DNA from: Pukyongia sp.
GTDB lineage: Bacteria > Bacteroidota > Bacteroidia > Flavobacteriales > Flavobacteriaceae
Length of the DNA stretch: 64,000 bases
Reading direction: 5' to 3'
Assembly: GCA_030148705.1 (NCBI GenBank)
Contig: JASBSY010000009.1
Location: 1-64,000, forward strand
Part shown: positions 34,250 to 43,130 of the stretch, piece by piece
How the letters are laid out: each line of letters opens with the position of its first letter
Position numbering within the stretch: the first letter of the stretch is position 1
Notes under the pieces: model-generated
The model's input: only the letters and a program-made list of their open reading frames with translations
Told to the model about the DNA's origin: nothing
The model's database searches: none
Translations under genes and position numbers: made by a program

Positions 34250-35737
34250 ATGGCGGCAAAGCGTGTTAACCCGATCGATATTAACAAAGATGAATTTCGG
34301 GACATAGGACATCGCTTAATAGATGATATTGCCGATTTCCTGGATACCATAGATAAACGCCCGGTCACGGCGGGCCAAAGTCCGTCGAAACTACAGTCGA
34401 TTCTGGGATCGGGGAATTTGCCGGAAAAGGGCAGCCCGGCCGGCGAATTGCTGGCCCGGGCAACAGATTTGCTTTTAAACAATTCCCTGTTTAACGGCCA
34501 TCCGAAATTCATGGGGTATATTACCGCTTCGGCGGCTCCCATAGGTGCGCTGGCCGATCTGCTGGCCGCTACGGTAAATCCTAACGTAGGCGCTCATATC
34601 TTAAGTCCGATGGCTACAGAGATCGAAAAACAAACCATAAGCTGGTTGGCTGAATTCATAGGCGTATCGCCCAATTACGGGGGTATCCTGGTTAGCGGCG
34701 GAAACATGGCGAACTTTACCGCATTTTTAGCAGCCAGGACGGCCATGGCTCCGAAAAATGTGAAGGAAGACGGCCTTTCAGCGGCAAGCAAACCGCTGAG
34801 GGTATATTGTTCCAAAACCACCCATACCTGGATCGACAAAGCCGCCATATTATTTGGACTAGGTACAAATGCCGTTCGGTGGATCAAAACCGATTCCTTA
34901 AACAGGATGGATAACACAGCTCTGGAACAAGCCATCGAAGAGGACTTGGACAATGGATGTCAACCCATAATGGTAATCGGTACTGCCGGGGATGTAAGTA
35001 CCGGCGTCGTAGATGACTTACAGGGAATTTCGGTACTCTGTAAACGGTATCAACTCTGGTTCCATATTGATGGTGCCTATGGTGTTCCCGCCGCGGTAAT
35101 TCCCACTTATAAATCTCTCTTTACCGGGTTGGATGAAGCCGATTCCATTGCCCTCGATCCGCATAAATGGTTGTACAGTCCGCTGGAAGCCGGCTGTACG
35201 CTTGTTAAAGATCCTCAACACCTTCTGGATACCTACAGTTCGCATCCGGAGTATTATAATTTTACCACCACTGAAGAAGAGATCGCACAGAATTATTATG
35301 AATACGGTCTCCAGAATTCACGCGGATTCAGGGCTTTGAAAATATGGTTAAGCCTGCAGCATATCGGCAGGGCCGGTTACGAAAAATTAATCGGGGAGGA
35401 TATCGATTTAGCAAAACGCTTATTCGAATTAGCCGATGACCACCCCGAATTAGAAGCAGTTTCGAACAATTTAAGTATTACGACTTTGCGGTATGTACCT
35501 TCAGATAAAAAAACCGATTTAACCTATTTAAACAGCCTAAATCAACAGCTATTAAACACACTTCAAACAGGTGGAGAAGCATTTTTGTCGAATGCCATCG
35601 TGAGAGAAATGTATTGTTTAAGGGCCTGTATCGTTAATTTCAGGACTTCCGAAAGCGACATCAGGGAAATAATCGATATAATTGTAAGGGTGGGAAGGGA
35701 AACGAACATAACCCTCAGGAACGAGAATAAAAATTGA
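34250..35737 (+). CDS. PLP-dependent decarboxylase (aromatic amino acid / glutamate type)
   Basis: Encodes 495 residues of the group II PLP decarboxylase family. The cofactor Asp region HIDGAYG is at 272-278 and the Schiff-base lysine is Lys306 in ALDPHKW. The N-terminal FNGHPKFMGY segment and GNMANFTAFLAAR are also typical. It decarboxylates an L-amino acid, aromatic or tyrosine/DOPA-like; the substrate is not predictable. It follows the DUF6090-like run with a 13-nt gap, probably in one transcript. Confidence 0.9.
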   Translation: MAAKRVNPIDINKDEFRDIGHRLIDDIADFLDTIDKRPVTAGQSPSKLQSILGSGNLPEKGSPAGELLARATDLLLNNSLFNGHPKFMGYITASAAPIGALADLLAATVNPNVGAHILSPMATEIEKQTISWLAEFIGVSPNYGGILVSGGNMANFTAFLAARTAMAPKNVKEDGLSAASKPLRVYCSKTTHTWIDKAAILFGLGTNAVRWIKTDSLNRMDNTALEQAIEEDLDNGCQPIMVIGTAGDVSTGVVDDLQGISVLCKRYQLWFHIDGAYGVPAAVIPTYKSLFTGLDEADSIALDPHKWLYSPLEAGCTLVKDPQHLLDTYSSHPEYYNFTTTEEEIAQNYYEYGLQNSRGFRALKIWLSLQHIGRAGYEKLIGEDIDLAKRLFELADDHPELEAVSNNLSITTLRYVPSDKKTDLTYLNSLNQQLLNTLQTGGEAFLSNAIVREMYCLRACIVNFRTSESDIREIIDIIVRVGRETNITLRNENKN

Positions 35738-35764
35738 ACACAAAATATATTCAAAGATTACGCT

Positions 35765-36412
35765 ATGAAGTTAAGCGCCGATGCTAAAAAAATATACGAC
35801 CAAATAAGCAGGGATTCAGCAAAGCTTGGGGATCTGAAGAAGCTGGCCAAACAGATAAAGACCGATCACGAACTCGCCCTTGAGTTGTGGTCCACCGGCG
35901 AATACCCTCCCAGGCTTTTGTCCACCTTGATCATGGATAAGAAACTGCTAACCCAGGAATTTATCGAAACCCTGGCCACCGATTTGCAGAGTCAAAGCGA
36001 GGATGAAAGTACCCGGATAATGGAATGGCTTATGGCCAATCAACTCACAAAAAGCAAAAAGACCATCGAGCTGATGCTGTCCTGGGCCAACCATCCATCC
36101 CCTCTACTAAGGCGAACTTTTTGGTACTACCAGGGCAGACTGAGGTGGACGGGGCAAACCCCGCCGGATAATACAGCCGAACTGGTTTCGGCTATCGAAT
36201 CGAAACTTGCCGATGAGGTTCCTGAAGTACAATGGGCTATGAATTTCACCGCAGCATGGATTGGCGTTTTTGACAAACAATTTCGGGATCGTTGCATTAA
36301 AATAGGGGAGCAGACAGGGCTGTATAAAGATGAAAAGGTGCCCAAGGGATGTACTCCAAATTATTTACCGGCATTTATCGAGATCGAAGCCGGGAAGAGA
36401 AAACTTCATTAA
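35765..36412 (+). CDS. DNA alkylation repair (AlkD-like) HEAT-repeat protein
   Basis: Encodes 215 residues, all helical. HEAT-like repeats including LSWANHPSPLLRRTFWYYQGRLRW (about 101-124) and the closing EIEAGKRK resemble AlkD-type DNA alkylation repair proteins. Many members of this group of about 220 residues have unproven glycosylase activity, so repair function is inferred. Cytoplasmic. Closely follows the decarboxylase gene (27 nt). Confidence 0.75.
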   Translation: MKLSADAKKIYDQISRDSAKLGDLKKLAKQIKTDHELALELWSTGEYPPRLLSTLIMDKKLLTQEFIETLATDLQSQSEDESTRIMEWLMANQLTKSKKTIELMLSWANHPSPLLRRTFWYYQGRLRWTGQTPPDNTAELVSAIESKLADEVPEVQWAMNFTAAWIGVFDKQFRDRCIKIGEQTGLYKDEKVPKGCTPNYLPAFIEIEAGKRKLH

Positions 36413-36464
36413 TTTGATAACGGGAAAGCCGAAACCCGATCCCAGTAGGCAATAAATTTATTTT

Positions 36465-36983
36465 ATGTATCAACTAACCAAAAATCTAATCGTATTAACC
36501 CTAAGCGGGGTCATGGTTTTTACCATTGCGAGTTGTGAACAAAAAGCCGCTGAGCAAACGGAAACAGAGGAAAAGGAAGTCGTAGTCGAAATTGAAAAGC
36601 CCGAGTATTTTTCCCTCCGACCGGAAGTAGAAAAGGCCTATGGGTATTCGCATGCCGTTAGAATTGGAAACAATATAAAGGTATCCGGAGCGGTAAGCAT
36701 GGACGACCAGGGAAATCCCACGGCCGTAGGGGACCTGGAACAGCAGATGAAAAATTGCTACGCCGACCTGGAGAAAATACTTAAACACTTTGGATGTACC
36801 TTCGATGATGTGGTTGTTGAAAATATATTTACTACCAATATGCCCTTGTTTCTTGAAAAGGCCGGCTACAGAAACGAGATCTATACCAATCATTTCCCAA
36901 CAGGTTCGTGGGTGGGAGTGAAGGAACTTGCAATTCCGGAATTTTTAGTAGAGATCGAACTGGAAGTCCACAAGTCGGAATAA
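36465..36983 (+). CDS. RidA-family protein with lipoprotein signal
   Basis: Encodes 172 residues. A lipobox (FTIASC, Cys24) and a short acidic linker precede a RidA domain with AVRIGNNIKVSGAVSMD and LEKILKHFGCTFDDVVVENIF and the closing AIPEFLVEIELE. Most RidA proteins are cytoplasmic and about 130 residues; envelope anchoring is less usual. The enamine/imine deaminase activity is inferred. The family Arg near the active site (about 110) could not be confirmed by eye. Confidence 0.83.
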   Translation: MYQLTKNLIVLTLSGVMVFTIASCEQKAAEQTETEEKEVVVEIEKPEYFSLRPEVEKAYGYSHAVRIGNNIKVSGAVSMDDQGNPTAVGDLEQQMKNCYADLEKILKHFGCTFDDVVVENIFTTNMPLFLEKAGYRNEIYTNHFPTGSWVGVKELAIPEFLVEIELEVHKSE

Positions 36984-37059
36984 GTTGGTCATCAAGTTAG
37001 AGTAAATACAAGCCTTCCGGGTTGGTGTCGAATAGATTACCGGCCCGAAATTCATAGTT

Positions 37060-37842
37060 ATGATTAAATTCTTTCGAAAAATACGCCTTCGCCTTTTATC
37101 CGACCTGCCTGCCGCTAAGGCAGGAAATAAGTTCAGTAAGTATCTGCTCTATGCATTTGGAGAAATCGTACTGGTTGTTATAGGGATCTTGATAGCGCTT
37201 CAGATTAATAACTGGAATGAGAACAGAAAGGATATAATTCAGGAAAGAACGGTTTTAAAAACGCTCTATCAAAATTTGGACCTGGCCGGAGCACAATCAC
37301 AATTTTTAATTACCAGAGAAGACACTTTAAAACAAAGACTTATTCGTATTCTGGGGGTGAGCGCTAATCGCGATATAATAGAAATCGGTGCGATCCCTGA
37401 TTCAATCTTTAAAAGCGCGGTTTGGGATCTGGAAAGCGACATACCTACCTTCAATGCCTACGAAAATTTAAAGAATACCGATAAACTTGGTCTTATAAGG
37501 AATAAAGAAATAGCTGAAAAGTTTTCAGAATTAGAGTTTCGCTTGAATAAGCTTAACGATATCCTTGAAGACAGGTTGAGTGTACATCAGATACGCATCG
37601 ACGATATTCTCGAGGATGAGATTAATTTTGTTCCCCTGGTGAAATCGAATGTCCCGGAGATTAATGTAGATCACGAAGAGGAAAACGATTACACCCAATT
37701 GTTGACCGTCCCCAGGATAAGAAATCTTTTAGGCATGAAGTTATCCTTTACCCAGGATGTGATCAATAGGAGGACCGACCTGGATAAGGAAATAAGGGCC
37801 TTAATCAGGCTCATTGAGGACGACCTTTACCACTTAAATTAA
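37060..37842 (+). CDS. DUF6090-like single-pass membrane protein, copy 8
   Basis: Encodes 260 residues: MIKFFRKIRLRLLS, then the largest linker insert (DNA stem CCTGCC/GGCAGG at 37108-37124, coding LPAAKAG), membrane helix about 32-50 (YAFGEIVLVVIGILIAL) and QINNWNENR. The second block is KNTDKLGLIRNKEIAEKF. Compared with copy 2 its first 60 residues are nearly the same, but the C-terminus is different. Last gene of the run, 76 nt after the RidA-like gene. Confidence 0.87.
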   Translation: MIKFFRKIRLRLLSDLPAAKAGNKFSKYLLYAFGEIVLVVIGILIALQINNWNENRKDIIQERTVLKTLYQNLDLAGAQSQFLITREDTLKQRLIRILGVSANRDIIEIGAIPDSIFKSAVWDLESDIPTFNAYENLKNTDKLGLIRNKEIAEKFSELEFRLNKLNDILEDRLSVHQIRIDDILEDEINFVPLVKSNVPEINVDHEEENDYTQLLTVPRIRNLLGMKLSFTQDVINRRTDLDKEIRALIRLIEDDLYHLN

Positions 37843-38031
37843 ACTGTTTCAAATAGTTATATAATTTTTTTATATTTATTTGAAATAATTCTGAACGAAG
37901 GATCAAAGAAAAAGAGAAATCTATCTCCTCTTTAATTATATAGAAATTCTTTGGCATGCTACGGGAGCTCTTAATTCCGTCGTAACAGGATGGAAGGGGT
38001 TCTAAAGATCGGATAATCCTAAAAAACCTAT

Positions 38032-39366
38032 ATGATGAAACGCACAATCACTAAGTCGCGATTCTCCCTTTTTATTTTAATGTTTGGCTGTATTTTACTG
38101 GTCTCTTGTTCAGAAGAGAAAAGTACTGCGGAAGAGTACGATGCCAGCATCGCAATTGCCTGGAATGAAAAGATTATGAACCTTGCCATCGCAGAGGATA
38201 ATCTGCTAACGCTGAAAGGGGTCCGCACCACTGCTATGATGCATACGGCCATGCACGATGCGCTAAACAGTATCATTCCGATATATGAAACCTATGCGTA
38301 TTCGGAGAATCATGAGCAGGCCAACCCTACAGCAGCAGTGAGTTATGCTGCCTATGAAGTCGCTGTTAGTCAGTACCCCGATTCCAAAGCCGTGTTTGAG
38401 GATTTAATGCGAGCCTGGCTGGATTCGCTGGCAGACGGTGAAGACATTCAGCAAGGTAAAATTGCAGGAGAGGCCGCGGCTGCGGCTGTTTTGGAAATGC
38501 GTGCCAATGACCAATGGGACGGGGAAGCCGAATATACCTGGCACCCTATGGCACCGGGCGTATACGCCGAATTCAATGAGCACAGCGGGACACCGGAAGG
38601 CTTTATCTTCGGATCCGGTTGGGCCAGGGCGAAACCATTCTTATTACCCGAGCAGGGCTATTTCAGGTCGCCGCCACCTCCCGATATTAGCAGTACGGCC
38701 TATACCGAGGCATTCCTGGAAGTAAAGGAAGTGGGCAGCCATGATAGCGAAACCAGAACCGGCGATCAAGCACATATGGCCATGTGGTGGAAGGATTTTG
38801 TTGAAAGTTCCCATAACAGGCTGGCCAGGGAACTGGTGCAGCTGGAAAATCTAAATCTATGGGAGGCCACACGGGCATTCGCCCTGATGAATATGACGAT
38901 CTATGATGCCTATGTGAATGTATTCGACAACAAATTCCATTACAATCACTGGCGCCCCTATACCGCAATCAGGTGGGCAGATAAAGATGACAATCCCGAC
39001 ACCGAACTGGATTCCCTTTGGGACAACCTGCACAACCACACCTATGCCTTTCCTTCATATCCCTCGGCTCATGGTTCGGCAAGCAGTGCGGCCATGACCG
39101 TTCTCGCCAACACGCTTGGCACAGGTGATGAGTATGCGTTTACCATGACCACCGAGAAGGTGGACAAAGCCGGGCCGTTCTCTGAAAAGATCGAAATGAA
39201 TCCGCCTGTTCGTTCTTTCAATAGTTTTACTGAAGCAGGCCTGGAGGCTGCCATGTCCAGGCTCTACCTGGGGATACATTTCAGGTACGATTCGGAAGAA
39301 GGACATAAACTGGGCAACAAAGTTGGTGAATATGCCGTTGAGAATTACCTGAAGCCATTATATTAG
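38032..39366 (+). CDS. Vanadium-dependent haloperoxidase / PAP2-fold lipoprotein
   Basis: Encodes 444 residues with a lipobox near residue 26 (CILLVSC). Landmarks of vanadium chloroperoxidase-like proteins: NHWRPYTAIRWAD (about 304-316), PSYPSAHGSASSAA (about 342-355, with the histidine of the SAH motif) and LYLGIHFRYDSEEG (about 415-428). These bind vanadate or phosphate. Halogenating activity in this subgroup is often not shown; a phosphatase-like role is an alternative. Confidence 0.87.
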   Translation: MMKRTITKSRFSLFILMFGCILLVSCSEEKSTAEEYDASIAIAWNEKIMNLAIAEDNLLTLKGVRTTAMMHTAMHDALNSIIPIYETYAYSENHEQANPTAAVSYAAYEVAVSQYPDSKAVFEDLMRAWLDSLADGEDIQQGKIAGEAAAAAVLEMRANDQWDGEAEYTWHPMAPGVYAEFNEHSGTPEGFIFGSGWARAKPFLLPEQGYFRSPPPPDISSTAYTEAFLEVKEVGSHDSETRTGDQAHMAMWWKDFVESSHNRLARELVQLENLNLWEATRAFALMNMTIYDAYVNVFDNKFHYNHWRPYTAIRWADKDDNPDTELDSLWDNLHNHTYAFPSYPSAHGSASSAAMTVLANTLGTGDEYAFTMTTEKVDKAGPFSEKIEMNPPVRSFNSFTEAGLEAAMSRLYLGIHFRYDSEEGHKLGNKVGEYAVENYLKPLY

Positions 39367-39410
39367 TAATTTAAAATTGATTGTTTGAAACCCGATTTAA
39401 AATTGACATC

Positions 39411-40118
39411 ATGAAACGAATAATGCTGCTCTTAATTTCCTTCGCCTTTGTGACTTCAGTGAATGCCCAGGGGTTAATCGGGGCATGGGAAACCACAACC
39501 ACTTCCGAAGATGGTAAAGAACTCCGCACAGTGGCAATCTTTGCCGACGGTTACCAGGCATTTACCACCTATGATGCCCGTACCGGAGCCTTTGTAAAAA
39601 CCCACGGTGGGAGCTGGAAGCTGGAAGACAACACAGTGCGGGAAACCATAGAATTTGATACTGCAAACCCGGAGCGGGTTGGCTCTGATGTTAGCTACGA
39701 GATCGAACATAATGGAGACGAGCTTAGCCTTGGCGACAACCTTGTGAAGTTTAAAAGAATTGACGCTGGCTCCCCGGGCGAACTTCAGGGTGCCTGGCTG
39801 ATGTCGGGCAGGGTGAGAGACGGAGAAACCCGTTTACGAGACACCGACGGGCCGAGAAAGACTATGAAAATTCTATCAGGAACGCGTTTCCAGTGGATTG
39901 CCTATAATACCGAAACCAGGCAGTTCATGGGGACAGGCGGTGGAACATATACTACCGATAATGGAGAGTATACCGAAAATATCGAATTCTTTTCCAGGGA
40001 CGATTCTAAAGCGGGACTAAGTTTAAAGTTCAATTTTGAATTGGTCGACGGAACCTGGCATCATAAGGGCTTTTCAAGTAAAGGAGATCCGATGCACGAA
40101 ATCTGGAGTATCCGTTAA
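39411..40118 (+). CDS. Exported lipocalin-like protein of unknown function
   Basis: Encodes 235 residues with a signal peptide (MKRIMLLLISFAFVTSVNAQ). Two similar halves follow, each beginning with a 'GAW' motif (LIGAWETT at about 22 and LQGAWLMSG at about 128) and ending in a beta-strand rich part. The internal repeat suggests a duplicated beta-barrel or lipocalin-like domain; the function is unknown. ATG 39411 is chosen because it starts the signal peptide. Confidence 0.77.
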   Translation: MKRIMLLLISFAFVTSVNAQGLIGAWETTTTSEDGKELRTVAIFADGYQAFTTYDARTGAFVKTHGGSWKLEDNTVRETIEFDTANPERVGSDVSYEIEHNGDELSLGDNLVKFKRIDAGSPGELQGAWLMSGRVRDGETRLRDTDGPRKTMKILSGTRFQWIAYNTETRQFMGTGGGTYTTDNGEYTENIEFFSRDDSKAGLSLKFNFELVDGTWHHKGFSSKGDPMHEIWSIR

Positions 40119-40177
40119 AAACCCGGACGGTTATCGGACGGCAGGAGTTTCATAATAAAATTTAATAGAAAGAATTA

Positions 40178-40612
40178 ATGGCAAAGAATAAAACCACCGA
40201 AACCGAGGTAGATGTCAGTGCATTTATAGAGGAATTCGTAGATAACGACCAAAAGAAAATCGACAGTTACAGACTTATCGAATTGATAAGTAATTGGTCG
40301 GGCTTTGAACCCAGAATGTGGGGACCGACAATTATCGGGTTTGGAAAATACCACTACAAATATGCCAGCGGCCATGAAGGCGATGCGCCCATGTTAGGAT
40401 TCTCACCGCGGAAGGCACAGTTTTCACTGTATGTGTATTCAAGTACGGAAAAAAGCAAGCAGTTGTTAAAGGATCTGGGGAAATTCAAAATGGGCAAGGC
40501 TTGTATATATATTAAAAGGCTTTCCGATATAGATACCCAAGTACTGAAGGAACTGTGTTTTGAATCCATTGCGTATTTAAATGAGCATCACGAATGCTCC
40601 TGCAGGAATTAA
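40178..40612 (+). CDS. DUF1801 domain protein
   Basis: Encodes 144 residues typical of DUF1801 (YdhG-like) proteins, with GFGKYHYKYASGHEGDAPMLGFSPRK in the middle as the key stretch and an LGKFKMGKACIYIKRLSDID end. The fold is alpha+beta; the function is unknown. Cytoplasmic and alone in its transcript, with a 280-nt gap afterwards before the kinase gene. Confidence 0.87.
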   Translation: MAKNKTTETEVDVSAFIEEFVDNDQKKIDSYRLIELISNWSGFEPRMWGPTIIGFGKYHYKYASGHEGDAPMLGFSPRKAQFSLYVYSSTEKSKQLLKDLGKFKMGKACIYIKRLSDIDTQVLKELCFESIAYLNEHHECSCRN

Positions 40613-40907
40613 TTGTTTTCAGGACTTGTCGCGGTATGCATCTAGCGTAGTTCTGTGCTAAGCCTTAGTCGCAACTTTTAGATGATATCCGGAATTCTTC
40701 TATTTTCGGCATTCGACTTAAACAACATATCCTTAAGCAGTTAAACAATGTTATTGTCTATTGATGCAGATAAACTTCCCGTCTAAAATCCATTTTTTAG
40801 AGGAAATAACTTACATTTGTTAAAAATTGTTAACGCTTTCTATCTCAGATTGGTGCCGGTGGTTCTAGCCTCCATGATATCTGACGCTGTTGAATTTGAA
40901 AAGAGAC

Positions 40908-43004
40908 ATGACTAAGATCCTAAAGGATAAATATTTTTTTATTGCGTTTTCGGTATTTGTTTTCCTAATTCTCATTTGCGTATTGCTTTTTGAAACCTTC
41001 CGGACAAATCTGAGAAGTGATTTAAACGAGCAATTGGAATTGAGCGGTCAAATTGCCGCAGACGATTTTGAGCGGGCTGTTTTTAATCAGATTCTTTCGT
41101 TGGAGAACATGCGAAGCCGGATTCAGGAAAGTAAGGGTGCGTTCTTCGAATATTTCGACAATGAATCTAAACGGATCCTGAATCAAAATCCTGGAATTCA
41201 ATTTATCGAATGGATAAACAGCGAGGGGGTAATAACGCGAGTGAGCCCGTTGGCCGGGAATGAAAATGCGTTGAATCTCGATATTTCCAAACTGGATTAC
41301 CGCTATCCCGATTGGATCAGCTATGCAAAGGATACACTTACCAACATATCACCTTTAACCGAATTGGTACAAGGGGGTAGCTTCTTTTTAGTGGATACTC
41401 CGGTGTATTACGACGGTAAATTTCAGGGAACGTTAACCGGGGGCATCGATTTTAACAATCAGTTCGATAAACTTGCAGAGAATCTCGAGAATTATTCTAT
41501 TTCAATTGAGGATGACCAGGGCAATGAATTCTATACCTACAACCGGCAAGCCACGAAAGCTGATGCGGAAGGATTTGAATATAACTCGCTGCTTCAGATC
41601 GATCCCAATAACAGGGACAACTGGACCTTTAATTTTTCATATCACAACGAAGATATTTACCCCGAAAAAACCATCCTTCAAAAGGTTGCCTTGGTTTTTG
41701 GGATACTCTTGTCCTTGCTGGTGAGTATTACTGTGTATTTTTATTTAACTGCAAAAAGAGAAACCAGAAGATACGTTATTGCTAATAAGAACCTTCAGAA
41801 CCTGAATATCGACCTTAAGAGGGAGAAAAAGAACGCATTAAAGGCTTCCGAAGCAAAAACCCAGTTTCTTTCCAATATGAGTCATGAGATCCGGACTCCT
41901 CTTAGTGCGATCATCGGATTTATAGAGATGCTCGAAGGGAAACAGTTGCAGGAAGAAGAACAGGAATACATTAAACTGATGCGTCATTCCTCTAAAACCC
42001 TGTTAGGTCTGGTAAACAACATTATTGAGATCGACAAGATAGAATCCGGTACCGTAGATCTTTCGGAAGATTACTTCAGTCCGAAGAATTCCATACGGAA
42101 CATCGTGGATATGTACGCCCCTGAACTACAATTAAAAAACCTGAGGAAAGAACTGGTTTTCGAAACCGAACAGGAGAATATGGTGTGCGGGGATCTGTCT
42201 AAGTTCGAGCAGATCTTCACAAATTTGCTTGCCAATGCCATTAAGTTTACGTCGAATGGTTTTGTGCGTATTAAGTACAGAGAACTAGTTATCGACAACT
42301 GTCTGCAGATCGATTATTCGGTTGAGGATTCCGGAATCGGTATTCCTGAATCCAAGTTACCCACTGTATTTAACCGTTTTACCCAGGTGGACGACGTAAT
42401 TCGCAAACGCCATGCCGGTGGAGGCCTGGGGTTGGCGATTACCCGGGAACTCATTGAACTGTTCCAAGGTAGGATATCCGTAGATAGTGAGTTAAATGAA
42501 GGGACTATCTTCAGCGTGAGTTTAAAACTTCCGCTTTCAGAAGAAATTGTTGCTCCGGAAATCTTAGACCATAAAAATCTGAACTTTCCACATTTAAACG
42601 TTTTGATCGTGGACGACAACAAACTCAATCTGATAATACTCAGGAAAATACTTAGCGAAGTAAACATCGACCCCGATCTTGCTCATAACGGTGAAGAGGC
42701 AATTGCGCTCAGCCGTCATAAGGCTTACGATCTTATCCTGATGGATGTACATATGCCTGAGCTCGATGGTTTTAAAGCCGTTAGAGAAATTAGAAAGAGT
42801 AGTGATTCGGGACGAGCAATCATCTTTGGTATTTCGGCCGATGTAACCCAAACTACTATTGAGAAAGGGCTAAAACTGGGGATGCAGAAGTTTCTTACCA
42901 AGCCCATTGAAAAAAATAAATTGTTCGCCCTGCTGAACATTTATTTTAACAAGCAATCCGAAGCTAATAAGATTGACGCAATAACCGGCAAATCGGGGGA
43001 TTAA
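40908..43004 (+). CDS. Hybrid sensor histidine kinase with receiver domain
   Basis: Encodes 698 residues. TM1 about 10-28, an extracytoplasmic CHASE-like sensor domain about 35-255, TM2 about 260-282, a coiled coil, then HisKA with His326 (MSHEIRTPL), HATPase_c with NLLANAIKFTSNG, GIGIP and GGGLGL, and a C-terminal receiver with VDDN, Asp in LILMDVHMPELDG and a KP pair. It senses an external ligand and passes phosphate internally to its own receiver; the output partner is not visible nearby. ATG 40908 follows an upstream in-frame TTG at 40890. A -7-like box TACATTTG is at 40812-40819. Confidence 0.93.
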   Translation: MTKILKDKYFFIAFSVFVFLILICVLLFETFRTNLRSDLNEQLELSGQIAADDFERAVFNQILSLENMRSRIQESKGAFFEYFDNESKRILNQNPGIQFIEWINSEGVITRVSPLAGNENALNLDISKLDYRYPDWISYAKDTLTNISPLTELVQGGSFFLVDTPVYYDGKFQGTLTGGIDFNNQFDKLAENLENYSISIEDDQGNEFYTYNRQATKADAEGFEYNSLLQIDPNNRDNWTFNFSYHNEDIYPEKTILQKVALVFGILLSLLVSITVYFYLTAKRETRRYVIANKNLQNLNIDLKREKKNALKASEAKTQFLSNMSHEIRTPLSAIIGFIEMLEGKQLQEEEQEYIKLMRHSSKTLLGLVNNIIEIDKIESGTVDLSEDYFSPKNSIRNIVDMYAPELQLKNLRKELVFETEQENMVCGDLSKFEQIFTNLLANAIKFTSNGFVRIKYRELVIDNCLQIDYSVEDSGIGIPESKLPTVFNRFTQVDDVIRKRHAGGGLGLAITRELIELFQGRISVDSELNEGTIFSVSLKLPLSEEIVAPEILDHKNLNFPHLNVLIVDDNKLNLIILRKILSEVNIDPDLAHNGEEAIALSRHKAYDLILMDVHMPELDGFKAVREIRKSSDSGRAIIFGISADVTQTTIEKGLKLGMQKFLTKPIEKNKLFALLNIYFNKQSEANKIDAITGKSGD

Positions 43005-43075
43005 GAATTCCAGTAAGCCGGAAGTCTTGGTTAGGCCATAATCCGAATTTTCATTCCAACAGAATTATATAAATA

Positions 43076-43110
43076 AAAACGACCTCTGCTTTTTTTTCAG
43101 AGGTCGTTTT
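43076..43110. terminator. Bidirectional intrinsic terminator
   Basis: AAAACGACCTCTG (43076-43088) and CAGAGGTCGTTTT (43098-43110) form a perfect 13-bp stem around a T-rich loop, with A- and T-runs on both sides. It lies between the convergent kinase gene (ends 43004) and the T9SS protein gene (ends 43131) and can serve both. Confidence 0.9.
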
Positions 43111-43130
43111 GTCATATTAAAATAACCGGT

